Source: an uncultured Eubacteriales bacterium
Lineage (GTDB): Bacteria; Bacillota; Clostridia; Oscillospirales; CAG-272
Reading direction: 5' to 3'
Assembly (NCBI GenBank): GCA_934433485.1
Contig: CAKRZR010000003.1
Location: 62,001-126,000, forward strand
DNA: 64,000 bases
The notes under the pieces were generated by a model. That model saw only the letters and a program-made list of their open reading frames with translations. It was not told where the DNA came from and did not search any database. Both the position numbers and the translations under genes were made by a program. This document shows positions 16,694 through 24,197 of the stretch, in pieces. How positions within the stretch are numbered: position 1 is the first letter of the stretch; each line of letters starts with the position of its first letter.

Positions 16694-16737
16694 CCGATTC
16701 CACACGAGTACAAATTGCATTGGATATGAGGTGTACC

Positions 16738-17781
16738 TTGACGGAAGAAACTACTGCTACACAAGATCGTGAAATCGCCGGAACGATTTGCCGCGGACTG
16801 GGCGGTCTGTACGGCGTATACTGTCCTGACCAGGACGAAATCCTCCTCTGCCGCGCGCGCGGTCATTTTCGCCGGGACGGGATCACACCGCTGGTCGGGG
16901 ATCACGTGACGGTTCTGCCTGCGCGGGAAATCGACGACCTCGCAGCGGATGACGATCCCGCAAGCCGCGCACATGCGAAAAAGAAAACCGAGGCGCAGTG
17001 GGTCATCGACGCGATCCGGGAGCGGAAAAACGCGCTGATCCGTCCGCCGCTTGCCAATCTCACCCATCTCTTCATTCTCCTACCCTGTGCGTCTCCTATG
17101 CCGGATCTCTGCATGGCGGATAAGCTGACTGCCATCGCGGTCCACGGCGGGATCACGCCTCTCATCGTCACGAGCAAAACGGATATGGATCCGGCGATGG
17201 CGGCAACGCTCGCGCATATCTACGAGACAGCCGGTTTTCCGGTCTTTCCCCTCAGCGCGGTATCCGGAGAAGGCGTGGACGCGCTGGAATCGTATCTCGC
17301 TGCCATCGCCATGGAAGGAGAGGTGACCGCCGCGTTTGCTGGTGTGTCCGCCGCCGGGAAATCGACGCTCATGACCTGGCTATACCCCCATCTCGCGCTC
17401 AAAACGAACACAGTCAGCCGAAAGATCCAACGCGGACGGCACACCACCAGACACGTCGAGCTGTATCCGGTCACAAGCGGCGGCGCTCGGTACTTCCTCG
17501 CCGACACGCCGGGCTTTTCCGTGATCGATTTCACGCGGTTCGACTTTTTCCCGGTGGAGGAGCTGCCCGATACGTTCCCGGAGTTCGCAGACTGCCTCGG
17601 AAAATGTCGGTACACAAAATGCACGCATACAAAAGAGGAAGGCTGCGCGGTGCTCGCGAAAATGGCGGCAGGCAAAATCGCCCCGCAGCGGCACGAAAGC
17701 TATCAGGCAATCCGGCGGGAAATTTTGGAGAAGCCGGAATGGCAGCGGCAAAAGGAAGCGGAACACCGCGGCAGGCGGTAA
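16738..17781 (+). CDS. rsgA: Ribosome small-subunit GTPase RsgA
   Basis: A late 30S maturation GTPase. The circularly permuted motif order is seen: G4 (VTSKTDMD), then G1 (GVSAAGKSTL) and G3 (DTPGFS), followed by the zinc finger CLGKCRYTKCTHTKEEGC near residue 290. The expected N-terminal OB fold is present (GLYGVYCPDQDEILLCRARG). I favour the TTG start at 16738, which has GAGGTG just before it. In-frame ATG 16726 and TTG 16720 lack a ribosome site. Length 347 residues is slightly longer than usual, partly from an acidic/charged insertion (DDDPASRAHAKKKTE). Confidence 0.93.
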   Translation: MTEETTATQDREIAGTICRGLGGLYGVYCPDQDEILLCRARGHFRRDGITPLVGDHVTVLPAREIDDLAADDDPASRAHAKKKTEAQWVIDAIRERKNALIRPPLANLTHLFILLPCASPMPDLCMADKLTAIAVHGGITPLIVTSKTDMDPAMAATLAHIYETAGFPVFPLSAVSGEGVDALESYLAAIAMEGEVTAAFAGVSAAGKSTLMTWLYPHLALKTNTVSRKIQRGRHTTRHVELYPVTSGGARYFLADTPGFSVIDFTRFDFFPVEELPDTFPEFADCLGKCRYTKCTHTKEEGCAVLAKMAAGKIAPQRHESYQAIRREILEKPEWQRQKEAEHRGRR

Positions 17782-17794
17782 GGGAGGACAGTTT

Positions 17795-18436
17795 ATGACA
17801 GGCAACAATATGCGGCACGCCATGATCTTCACGGGCGGCAGCTGGGATCCGGCAAAGCTATCGCTGTCCGAGCTGCCGAAGCCGGGCTACGTCATCGCGG
17901 CGGACAGCGGGTACGATAAGGCGGCGGCGCTTGGGATTACCCCGGATCTGCTGGTCGGCGATTTTGACTCCATCCGGCACGACAGAGCTACCCTGCCCGC
18001 GTCCATGGAGATCTACAAGGTACCGTGCGAAAAGGACGTTACGGACACCATGCTCGCGTGTGACGTCGCCATCGAACGCGGATACCGGCACATCACCATC
18101 GCGGGCGGCACGGGCGGCAGAGCGGATCATGGACTGTCGAACATCCTGTTTCTGGAAAATCTCACAAACCGGCATGTGGACGCGCTGCTGACAGACGGCG
18201 AGAACCGGATCATGGTCTGCCGGGATCGCACGGTCGAGATTCCGGACCGCGGCGGCTATTTCTCCGTGTTCGCCCTGGATACCTGTGTCGTGACGCTGAC
18301 CGGATGCAAGTATCCGCTCCACGCCGCGACGCTGCGCCGGGATCTTCCCTACGCGGTGAGCAATGAGGTACTGCCGGGAGGCACCGCGACGATTGAGGTA
18401 TCCGGTACGGCGGTCGTGATGGAATCCGTGCGGTGA
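17795..18436 (+). CDS. thiN: Thiamine pyrophosphokinase
   Basis: Transfers pyrophosphate from ATP to thiamine, giving thiamine diphosphate. The 213-residue protein has AADSGYDKAAALGI, the DLLVGDFDSI motif, CEKDVTDTMLACDVAI, and GGTGGRADHGLSNIL. These match the catalytic and binding regions of the family. GGGAGGACA is the ribosome site. In B. subtilis rpe lies between rsgA and thiN. Here only 13 nt separate them, so rpe has been lost or moved. Confidence 0.95.
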   Translation: MTGNNMRHAMIFTGGSWDPAKLSLSELPKPGYVIAADSGYDKAAALGITPDLLVGDFDSIRHDRATLPASMEIYKVPCEKDVTDTMLACDVAIERGYRHITIAGGTGGRADHGLSNILFLENLTNRHVDALLTDGENRIMVCRDRTVEIPDRGGYFSVFALDTCVVTLTGCKYPLHAATLRRDLPYAVSNEVLPGGTATIEVSGTAVVMESVR

Positions 18437-18468
18437 GTGGATGCGATTGTCATGGGAGCTGTCACAAA

Positions 18469-18492
18469 GCAGGACATGCGCGCATATCCTGC
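18469..18492. repeat. 24-bp near-perfect palindrome upstream of spoVM
   Basis: The two 12-nt arms (GCAGGACATGCG and CGCATATCCTGC) are complementary except for one mismatch. There is no spacer and no T-run, so this fits a protein-binding site or an mRNA structure better than a terminator. It lies 38 nt before the spoVM start. Confidence 0.6.
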
Positions 18493-18529
18493 CATTGACC
18501 GATGCAAATCGATCTACGGGAGGATTGCC

Positions 18530-18601
18530 ATGAAAGTCGTTATCTGGAAAAGCCCACGTGTATTCGCTTCGATTCTGCGCCGCATTTTTCACGTAAGCTA
18601 A
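18530..18601 (+). CDS. spoVM: Stage V sporulation protein SpoVM (23 residues)
   Basis: This very short gene encodes 23 residues beginning MKVVIWKSPRVFASILRRIF. The amphipathic-helix pattern fits SpoVM, the 26-residue peptide that marks the curved forespore membrane and anchors the spore coat (start MKFYTIKLPKFLGGIVR in B. subtilis). Position is decisive: in B. subtilis spoVM lies directly after thiN. A good GGGAGG ribosome site is 6 nt before the ATG, and a strong terminator follows immediately. The Pro at residue 9 and basic residues are conserved in type. Confidence rests on synteny and pattern. Confidence 0.85.
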   Translation: MKVVIWKSPRVFASILRRIFHVS

Positions 18602-18611
18602 CTCATACCCA

Positions 18612-18645
18612 AACGTCGGGGATGCAAGCCCGGCGTTTTTTGCTT
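18612..18645 (+). terminator. Intrinsic terminator after spoVM
   Basis: A 9-bp stem AACGTCGGG/CCCGGCGTT (one G-T pair) with an 8-nt loop is followed by T-rich sequence (TTTTGCTTTTC). It ends the yicC-spoVM operon. Confidence 0.85.
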
Positions 18646-18672
18646 TTCTGTGAACATTTTTGCCGTTCTCTA

Positions 18673-18701
18673 TTGACAAGCGCACCCGGATATGCTATAC
18701 T
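18673..18701 (+). promoter_or_regulatory. Strong promoter of the leader/ATPase unit
   Basis: TTGACA at 18673-18678 and TATACT at 18696-18701 are separated by exactly 17 nt. The start is near 18708. The transcript runs through a short ORF and two terminators before the ATPase gene at 19033. Confidence 0.85.
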
Positions 18702-18776
18702 GTATCTGCACGGTATCACCTACGCCGTGTTCCAAACATTATTTCGTCCCACAATATTGCAAAGGAGGGATCTGTC

Positions 18777-18842
18777 ATGAAAAAGAATACAATATGGAAT
18801 CGGATCCCTGTATCCGGTGTTGTTTTTGCGCCTGAAATCTGA
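18777..18842 (+). CDS. Putative leader peptide (21 residues)
   Basis: An ATG follows a near-perfect AAAGGAGGG ribosome site by 6 nt and opens a 21-residue frame: MKKNTIWNRIPVSGVVFAPE plus one Ile, then TGA. It is too short to be a typical protein and is placed between a strong promoter and two terminators. This is the layout of a translational attenuator. The segment CGGAT (18801-18805) in the ORF can pair either with ATCCG in the same ORF (18812-18816) or with ATCCG at 18900-18904 in the first terminator. Function as a leader is inference. Confidence 0.6.
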   Translation: MKKNTIWNRIPVSGVVFAPEI

Positions 18843-18861
18843 CGCCTGAAACGTACCGATA

Positions 18862-18892
18862 GAAGAAATACGCGTTTTCCGCGCACTTCTTC
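18862..18892 (+). promoter_or_regulatory. Leader hairpin between leader ORF and terminators
   Basis: GAAGAA (18862-18867) pairs with TTCTTC (18887-18892) and CGCG (18871-18874) with CGCG (18880-18883) around a short loop, with an internal mismatch. No T-run follows. Likely part of an RNA switch. Confidence 0.5.
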
Positions 18893-18896
18893 GATG

Positions 18897-18921
18897 CACA
18901 TCCGAGGCGGGTGTGTTTTTT
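18897..18921 (+). terminator. First intrinsic terminator in the ATPase leader
   Basis: CACATCC (18897-18903) pairs with GGGTGTG (18909-18915) and is followed by six T. It lies inside the transcript before the ATPase gene, so it is a candidate conditional terminator. Confidence 0.75.
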
Positions 18922-18965
18922 GATTTTCCGGAGCCTTTTTCGTAAACCTCTCCGGGACCCCTTCT

Positions 18966-18991
18966 GACCGCACCTGTCGCGGTCTTTTTTT
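18966..18991 (+). terminator. Second intrinsic terminator in the ATPase leader
   Basis: GACCGC (18966-18971) and GCGGTC (18979-18984) form a perfect 6-bp stem with a 7-nt loop and seven T. Only 41 nt separate it from the ATPase ATG and no promoter is visible there, so expression needs read-through. Another hairpin without T-run (CCGGAG/CTCCGG, 18928-18955) lies between the two terminators. Confidence 0.8.
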
Positions 18992-19032
18992 GTGCCCGGA
19001 TACAGAGAGAGAAGAGAGAGGAGGTATGTACG

Positions 19033-21189
19033 ATGCGGAGATTATACCACTTCCTGCATGGTATGGATCGCTGTGAGGAGCATTTTTACGCCCTCTACGG
19101 CGGAGCTATCGTGGTTATCACAAACGATGGCTTGTCGTACAGCGACGAGGATCCCCTGTACTGGCAGGAGGATATTTCGTACCAGATCGACCAGAGCGGC
19201 AGACATTCCGACGACAGACCGGACATTCTGATCCGGATCCCGGTGCACCGCTTATTCCAAAACACAACAGACGAAGGAGAACCGATATTGAAACGCTTAA
19301 AATGGTATTTTACACGCATGGAAAACGATACGGAAACCTACAGCTGGCGCGAGGGCGCAAAACGGGAGGAATTGTATAACGCGCGCGTCTCCGTAGAGGT
19401 TCCCGGTCACGATTTTCCCGAGGAGAACAGCGACAACACGTACTGGTCGGGGAAAACGAGCTATGTACTTGAAAAGGGCGGCAGGGATCAGAACGATCTG
19501 CCCACCGTCACGGCACAGATTCCCGTGTCCGGCTTCGCGCCGCACCTGATCCCGGCATTGGAAGCGGCAACAGAACGGCAAAACACGGGGGAAACGGACA
19601 TACACGATCTGCTGCGCACGGCGGCGGACTATTGTCTCCGGCAGATCGCGCCGTATTTTGATCGGTGCAACGCGGAATACTATAACCGCGCGCGCCCGGA
19701 CAAGGAAAACGGCAAGTTCATTCTTCACAAGCCGGACGCAAAGATCCTCACGCGCAACGCGTCTTTTTTCGCGAAATGCCCGACCCGGGAATACGAATAC
19801 ATCAGCGGTCGCACGGTCAGACTGCTGCCGGACACGGAGCTGACCCCGCCGGAAATGTGCCTATGCGTCCGGATGCAGGTGCAGCTGCCGTTTCACAAAA
19901 TCAAGCGGACGCAGACAATGCTCTGCCGCGATATGCCGGAAGCCGTTGAGCAGTTTGTCACGGAATTTGACCTGCGCGGTCTGGAGAATGCGCTTGCGTT
20001 CGCGGAAAAGCGTCAACGGATCCGGGCGAGACTACGGGAAGATGGAGCATACATCGCCTTTGTCGCGGACGGCAGCATCCTTCCCCGGGAAAAGGACAGC
20101 GATCTGCCGATGCGGGACGCCGTACCGTTTGTCTCCACACCGGGCGACGCCGTAGAATGGGAGGGTGTGCGCGGGATGGCCCTCCGACGGGGCGTGACCG
20201 TCATCACAGGCGGCGGCTATTCCGGCAAATCGACCTTACTGGACGCACTGTCCGCCGGGATCTACGACCACATTCCGGGCGACGGACGGGAGCTTGTCCT
20301 GACGGACGATACGGCAACGGAGATTTTCGCTGAGGACGGGCGCGCTGTCTCTCATCTGAACATTTCCCCGTTCATCCGCTGGATCCCGGGCGGCGATACG
20401 GCGGATTTTTCGACCACACACGCGTCCGGCTCCACCTCACAGGCGGCAAACATCATGGAAGCCGTGGACTGCGGCGCGCGTGTGCTGCTCATCGATGAGG
20501 ACCGGAGCGCGACGAACTTCATGATCCGGGATAAGATGATGAAAAAGCTCATCCACCACGAGCCGATCACGCCGTTTACGGACCGTGTGAATGAGCTGGC
20601 GCGCCGCGGGGTATCGACCATTCTCGTCATCGGCGGCAGCGGTGAATACCTCGGTGTAGCGGATCGCGTATACCGCATGGACGAATACCGCATATCCGAC
20701 GTCACCGCCGAAGCGCAGACGATCTGGGACGCGGACGGCACGAAAACGGTTCTGCCCGCAGAGGTCGCGTGGTCGCAGGACAGAACGCTCCTTGCCGACG
20801 GATTCACGTCCTATCCGACGCAGAGCACCGCCGAGCGGCTGATCGTTTCCGACATGGGCTTTCTCTGCATCGGGAATGAGAATGTGGACATCCGCGCGAT
20901 CCCGGGACTGGCGACGCCGGAAATGCAGAACGCCGCCGCGTTTCTCATCCGCTATCTGATGGTCACGCGCAAACCGGAGCAAAATACCATAGACGGTGCG
21001 TTAGATGAGCTGTACCGCCGGGTGGAAACGGACGGACTCGAGCTATGCTACTCAAAGGTATTTACGGATTGCTCCCGCTTTCTGGATCTTCCCCGTCCCG
21101 CCGACGTGAAAGCGGTGATCCATCGGATGCGCGCGATACAGCTGCGAAAAAAACACCCGGCAGAAAGCGCGGCGTCCACGGAAAAATGA
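19033..21189 (+). CDS. ABC-class ATPase (PF09818-like) with duplicated N-terminal module
   Basis: At 718 residues this is longer than usual for this family (about 560). The C-terminal two thirds is the ATPase: Walker A GGGYSGKSTLL at about 394-404, then DGRAVSHLNISPFI, the signature STTHASGSTSQAANIMEA, LLIDEDRSATNFMIRD, and VIGGSGEYLGVADRVY. I recognise this as the predicted ABC-class ATPase family of unknown function. The first ~165 residues appear to be two copies of one module: YWQEDISYQIDQSGR (about 47-61) resembles YWSGKTSYVLEKGGR (about 137-151), each ending in IPV. Start by AGAGGAGG. No membrane segments, so cytoplasmic. Confidence 0.85.
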   Translation: MRRLYHFLHGMDRCEEHFYALYGGAIVVITNDGLSYSDEDPLYWQEDISYQIDQSGRHSDDRPDILIRIPVHRLFQNTTDEGEPILKRLKWYFTRMENDTETYSWREGAKREELYNARVSVEVPGHDFPEENSDNTYWSGKTSYVLEKGGRDQNDLPTVTAQIPVSGFAPHLIPALEAATERQNTGETDIHDLLRTAADYCLRQIAPYFDRCNAEYYNRARPDKENGKFILHKPDAKILTRNASFFAKCPTREYEYISGRTVRLLPDTELTPPEMCLCVRMQVQLPFHKIKRTQTMLCRDMPEAVEQFVTEFDLRGLENALAFAEKRQRIRARLREDGAYIAFVADGSILPREKDSDLPMRDAVPFVSTPGDAVEWEGVRGMALRRGVTVITGGGYSGKSTLLDALSAGIYDHIPGDGRELVLTDDTATEIFAEDGRAVSHLNISPFIRWIPGGDTADFSTTHASGSTSQAANIMEAVDCGARVLLIDEDRSATNFMIRDKMMKKLIHHEPITPFTDRVNELARRGVSTILVIGGSGEYLGVADRVYRMDEYRISDVTAEAQTIWDADGTKTVLPAEVAWSQDRTLLADGFTSYPTQSTAERLIVSDMGFLCIGNENVDIRAIPGLATPEMQNAAAFLIRYLMVTRKPEQNTIDGALDELYRRVETDGLELCYSKVFTDCSRFLDLPRPADVKAVIHRMRAIQLRKKHPAESAASTEK

Positions 21190-21312
21190 GGGACGGATCG
21201 TGATCGACGTACAGACGCGCTCTGGGATACGGCGTGTCCTCCCCTGCAAAGCCTGTGCGGTTCTCATAGGACAGCGGTCTATCGGAATCGGTTGCGTAAC
21301 GCTTGTCCCTGC

Positions 21313-21765
21313 TCATAAAAACGCCTCGATCCGTGCGGCTTCCGTGCGTTCAAACCGCACGACTCTACAGCCGAATTTCGCAACCTCCGGTTCACAACCG
21401 TACCGCTGCATCCGGCACACGGTCTTCTCAAGCGAATCCGCACCCATTCTTGTACCACGCGCGATCATCTTCACAATGTGACGGTCGGAGGAGTCGAACA
21501 TCGTGTTCATCGCGATCCCGCCGCGCGCCATCATCGTTTTCATGAGACTTCCCTTTTGCGGTCTGACCATGTGCTCCCGCATCTGCTCGACGGTCTGGGC
21601 ACTGTGCTCCGCGTAGCTCTCCAGCTGAGCCGTGACCTCGCGGAGCAGGTGCGGATCGTCGATCAGGGAGACAATGGAACCGAGATTTTCGCTGCCCATC
21701 TGGAGATTTCTGTAAATTTCCGACAGCAGCTCTTTTTCCGGACTTGCCGGCTTTTTCTGTGCCAT
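21313..21765 (-). CDS. Hypothetical helical protein, ferritin-like bundle candidate
   Basis: This 150-residue protein is almost entirely helical: SPEKELLSEIYRNLQMGSEN, LIDDPHLLREVTAQLESYAEH, EQMREHMVRPQKGSLMKTMM and HIVKMIARGTRMGADSLEKT. The pattern suggests a four-helix bundle, as in small DUF-type ferritin-like proteins. I do not recognise a family, and no metal-binding ExxH pair stands out. The start MAQKKPAS was chosen because AAAGGAGC lies 7 nt upstream; the frame is open further. It is convergent with the ATPase gene. Confidence 0.65.
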   Translation of the reverse strand: MAQKKPASPEKELLSEIYRNLQMGSENLGSIVSLIDDPHLLREVTAQLESYAEHSAQTVEQMREHMVRPQKGSLMKTMMARGGIAMNTMFDSSDRHIVKMIARGTRMGADSLEKTVCRMQRYGCEPEVAKFGCRVVRFERTEAARIEAFL

Positions 21766-21791
21766 ACAATCGCTCCTTTCACAGATAAGAC

Positions 21792-21831
21792 AAAAGACAG
21801 GGACGCCCACCTGAATGGATCCCTGTCTTTT
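21792..21831 (-). terminator. Bidirectional terminator after the solute-binding gene
   Basis: AAAAGACAGGGA (21792-21803) and TCCCTGTCTTTT (21820-21831) are perfect 12-bp arms with A/T ends on both strands. On the reverse strand it ends the transcript from 23382-21910. Confidence 0.85.
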
Positions 21832-21909
21832 AGTATGGCACCGTTACGTGCCCGCTATTCGGTTTTGGAGTCGGCGAATTTTTCCGATTTCACACCCGCC
21901 GCCATTTTG

Positions 21910-23382
21910 TCATTCCGAGAACGCCGCGACAAATTTTTCAATGCTCTTGTCGATCGCGGACTGCTTCTGCGCGATCAGAGACGCGAGGTCGGAGGAGCCT
22001 TTCAGGGCAAGATCGTTGTAGCTGGACGGCATCGAGCCCCAGCCGTAGATCTGCGTCAGGTCGTATACGCGGTTCTCAAAAATGAGGTCGAGCATCGCGC
22101 CGGAATCGTTGTCACGGGCAAATTTCCCCTTCAGCGCGTTGTCGTAGTACGCCGGAGTCAGCGTGGTATGCGACAGACTTGCCATCGCCTCGAGCACAGA
22201 GCCGGTGCAGCCCACGTCCGCGGTGGATTTCGGGATGACGAGCATCAGTCCCGCCGGATTCGTGTAGGTGACGTACTGCGCCTGCGCCTCGTCGTATTTC
22301 GGCATCGGGATGATCCCAAAGTCGTCCGCCATTTCGCGCAGACGGTTCACATGGAACATGACCTCGCCGTAGAAGAGGCTCCGTCCCTCGATAAAGCAAT
22401 TCTGGATCGTGACGATCGGATTCTCCTCTCCTTTGATGAGCGACGACAGCAACGTTGCGTTCCGGTCGGACATGATCGCGCCCGTTTTTTCAAGGATCGA
22501 CGAGCACTTGTCCACGTCCACGCTGAACACCGGCAGATCGTCCGCGTCCTTTTCGATGAATCGACCGCCGCAGGAATAGAACAGTCCGTATACGGTGTCC
22601 GGTGTGGTGGCAAGACCGTACTGATCCGCCTGATCCATCGTGCCGTCGCCGTTTAAGTCCGTGGATACGTCGGCGGACATCTCGCGGAACTTGTCGACTG
22701 TCCATTTTCCCTCATTGACGAGTGTATAGGGACTTTCCAGGTCAAACGACGTGATGAGATTCTTATTGAACATGAGGATCCACGTCGCCTTTTTGTCGAT
22801 GGTGGAAATATCACCGGTCATGAAGTACACCTTACCGCCGATGGACAGGTCGTGTATGCAGCTCTGGTCCCAGTACGGCTTGGTGATATCAATATCCGGC
22901 AGCGCGGTCATATCGAGAAAATCTCCGTTCTGCGCGTTGGAACCGGCACTGCTTGTCTGTAAAAACGAAGCGTCATAGGTCGGATCCCCGGCGCGCACCA
23001 TCGAGGCCAGCTTCCCGGCGGCATTCGCGTCCCCATCGCCGACGATCTTTACATTGAACCGCTCGCCGATGGACAGATTCCGGTTGTAGATCGCGTCGTT
23101 GATGCCCTCGCCGGTCGCTTCCTCTGCCAGTACATCAAACGCCGACCAGCTCAGCTCCTCCCCATTGTCGAACAGTAGGAAACGGAAATCCCGTCCGCCG
23201 TAATCCCGTTCGCCCACCGCGTCGAGATACGACGTATCCTCGGTTTCTTCCACGGATTCCGTAACCGCGTCCGTCGTATCGGTCGTTGTAGCAGTGTCCG
23301 CGGTCGTGTCGCTTTCCGTTGTACCCGTTCCACAGCTGACCAGCAACAATGCGGTCAGACACAGAATAAACAGTTTTTTCAT
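21910..23382 (-). CDS. Extracellular solute-binding lipoprotein (ABC-type, orphan)
   Basis: The 490-residue protein has a signal peptide and lipobox (LLVSC, Cys17), then a long Thr/Asp/Glu-rich linker (about 18-50). The body resembles family-1-type solute-binding proteins: NDAIYNRNLSIGERFNVK, NEGKWTVDKFREM, GIIPMPKYDEAQAQYVT. The segment DLNGDGTMDQADQYG looks like a calcium-binding loop. It would bind a sugar or glycan outside the membrane, but no permease gene is next to it. It is paralogous to 51737-53251 and 1-311. Expression would be from 23498-23470. Confidence 0.88.
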   Translation of the reverse strand: MKKLFILCLTALLLVSCGTGTTESDTTADTATTTDTTDAVTESVEETEDTSYLDAVGERDYGGRDFRFLLFDNGEELSWSAFDVLAEEATGEGINDAIYNRNLSIGERFNVKIVGDGDANAAGKLASMVRAGDPTYDASFLQTSSAGSNAQNGDFLDMTALPDIDITKPYWDQSCIHDLSIGGKVYFMTGDISTIDKKATWILMFNKNLITSFDLESPYTLVNEGKWTVDKFREMSADVSTDLNGDGTMDQADQYGLATTPDTVYGLFYSCGGRFIEKDADDLPVFSVDVDKCSSILEKTGAIMSDRNATLLSSLIKGEENPIVTIQNCFIEGRSLFYGEVMFHVNRLREMADDFGIIPMPKYDEAQAQYVTYTNPAGLMLVIPKSTADVGCTGSVLEAMASLSHTTLTPAYYDNALKGKFARDNDSGAMLDLIFENRVYDLTQIYGWGSMPSSYNDLALKGSSDLASLIAQKQSAIDKSIEKFVAAFSE

Positions 23383-23469
23383 TTCGTCACCTCAATAAAT
23401 ATAGCATGTTCCGCTTTTTTGCATATGCGCATGGGGAATATGCTCGCTTAAACAGATGAATTCTGTATT

Positions 23470-23498
23470 ATTGTACCGCATCCAACGTGTTTTGTCAA
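23470..23498 (-). promoter_or_regulatory. Promoter of the solute-binding gene
   Basis: On the reverse strand, TTGACA (23498-23493) and TACAAT (23475-23470) are separated by 17 nt. The leader to the ATG at 23382 is about 80 nt. Confidence 0.75.
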
Positions 23499-23546
23499 GC
23501 ATTTTTCCCTGTTCGCACGAAAATGTGCTGTTTTTGGCAAGAAATA

Positions 23547-23576
23547 TTGACAACACAGATCCAGGCGTGCTATAAT
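23547..23576 (+). promoter_or_regulatory. Promoter of the MarR/ABC-exporter operon
   Basis: TTGACA at 23547-23552 and TATAAT at 23571-23576 are perfect, with an 18-nt spacer. The start would be at about 23583, exactly at the palindrome. Confidence 0.85.
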
Positions 23577-23582
23577 AAGGCA

Positions 23583-23595
23583 CCTGATAATCAGG
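23583..23595. promoter_or_regulatory. Palindromic operator candidate for the MarR regulator
   Basis: CCTGAT-A-ATCAGG is a perfect 6-1-6 palindrome overlapping the predicted start site. The position fits autorepression by the MarR protein encoded directly downstream. The binding itself is inference. Confidence 0.7.
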
Positions 23596-23608
23596 AGGAG
23601 GTACGATC

Positions 23609-24166
23609 ATGAAGGATCGCATAATTGAGGTGCAGCTGCGGCAGATGATCCGGGAGCTGGATGCCCTCGCCAGACGAAAAAACGCCGGTCTGCACGGAAT
23701 GTGTCCGCCGCCCTTCGACGACAGACCGCCCTTGGATGGACAAATGCCGATGGATCTGCCGCCCGGGTTCGATAAACCACCCGTGGATGGGAACCCGCCT
23801 GTGGATATGCCACCGGGCGCGGAAAGTCCCGCTGTGGGCAGAGTGCTCGATTTGCTCTGCGATACGGACGGCATGGCGCAGGTTTCGCTTGCCAAAGCAC
23901 TGCGGATCCGCCCACAATCCTTGTCGGAGCTGCTCTGCCGCATGGAGCAAAAAGGACTCGTTTGCCGCGCGCCGTCGGATACGGACAAACGCCAAACCCT
24001 CGTGCGCATCACGGATACCGGCAGAGAAAAAGCGGCAGAAATGCGCGAAATCCACGAACGCGCCGCACGTGCACTGTTCTCCCCCTTGACCGATACAGAA
24101 AAAGAAACGCTTGCCGCGCTGCTCCGAAAGGTGATCGCCGCCGGAGAGGACACGGAGCGCACATAA
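23609..24166 (+). CDS. MarR-family regulator with Pro/Met-rich insertion
   Basis: This 185-residue protein has a winged helix of MarR type: SPAVGRVLDLLCDTDGMAQV, LAKALRIRPQSLSELLCRME, then the wing DTDKRQTLVRITDTGREKA. The N-terminal helix is separated from this domain by a low-complexity region (about 35-75) of repeated DxxPPxDGxxPMD units rich in Pro, Met and Asp. It is normally not present in MarR proteins. The neighbouring exporter has similar Pro-rich ends. A palindrome over its own start site suggests autorepression. AGGAGGAGG ribosome site. Confidence 0.85.
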   Translation: MKDRIIEVQLRQMIRELDALARRKNAGLHGMCPPPFDDRPPLDGQMPMDLPPGFDKPPVDGNPPVDMPPGAESPAVGRVLDLLCDTDGMAQVSLAKALRIRPQSLSELLCRMEQKGLVCRAPSDTDKRQTLVRITDTGREKAAEMREIHERAARALFSPLTDTEKETLAALLRKVIAAGEDTERT

Positions 24167-24197
24167 AATCGCATCATAGAAAGGAAGGCTACAGAAT

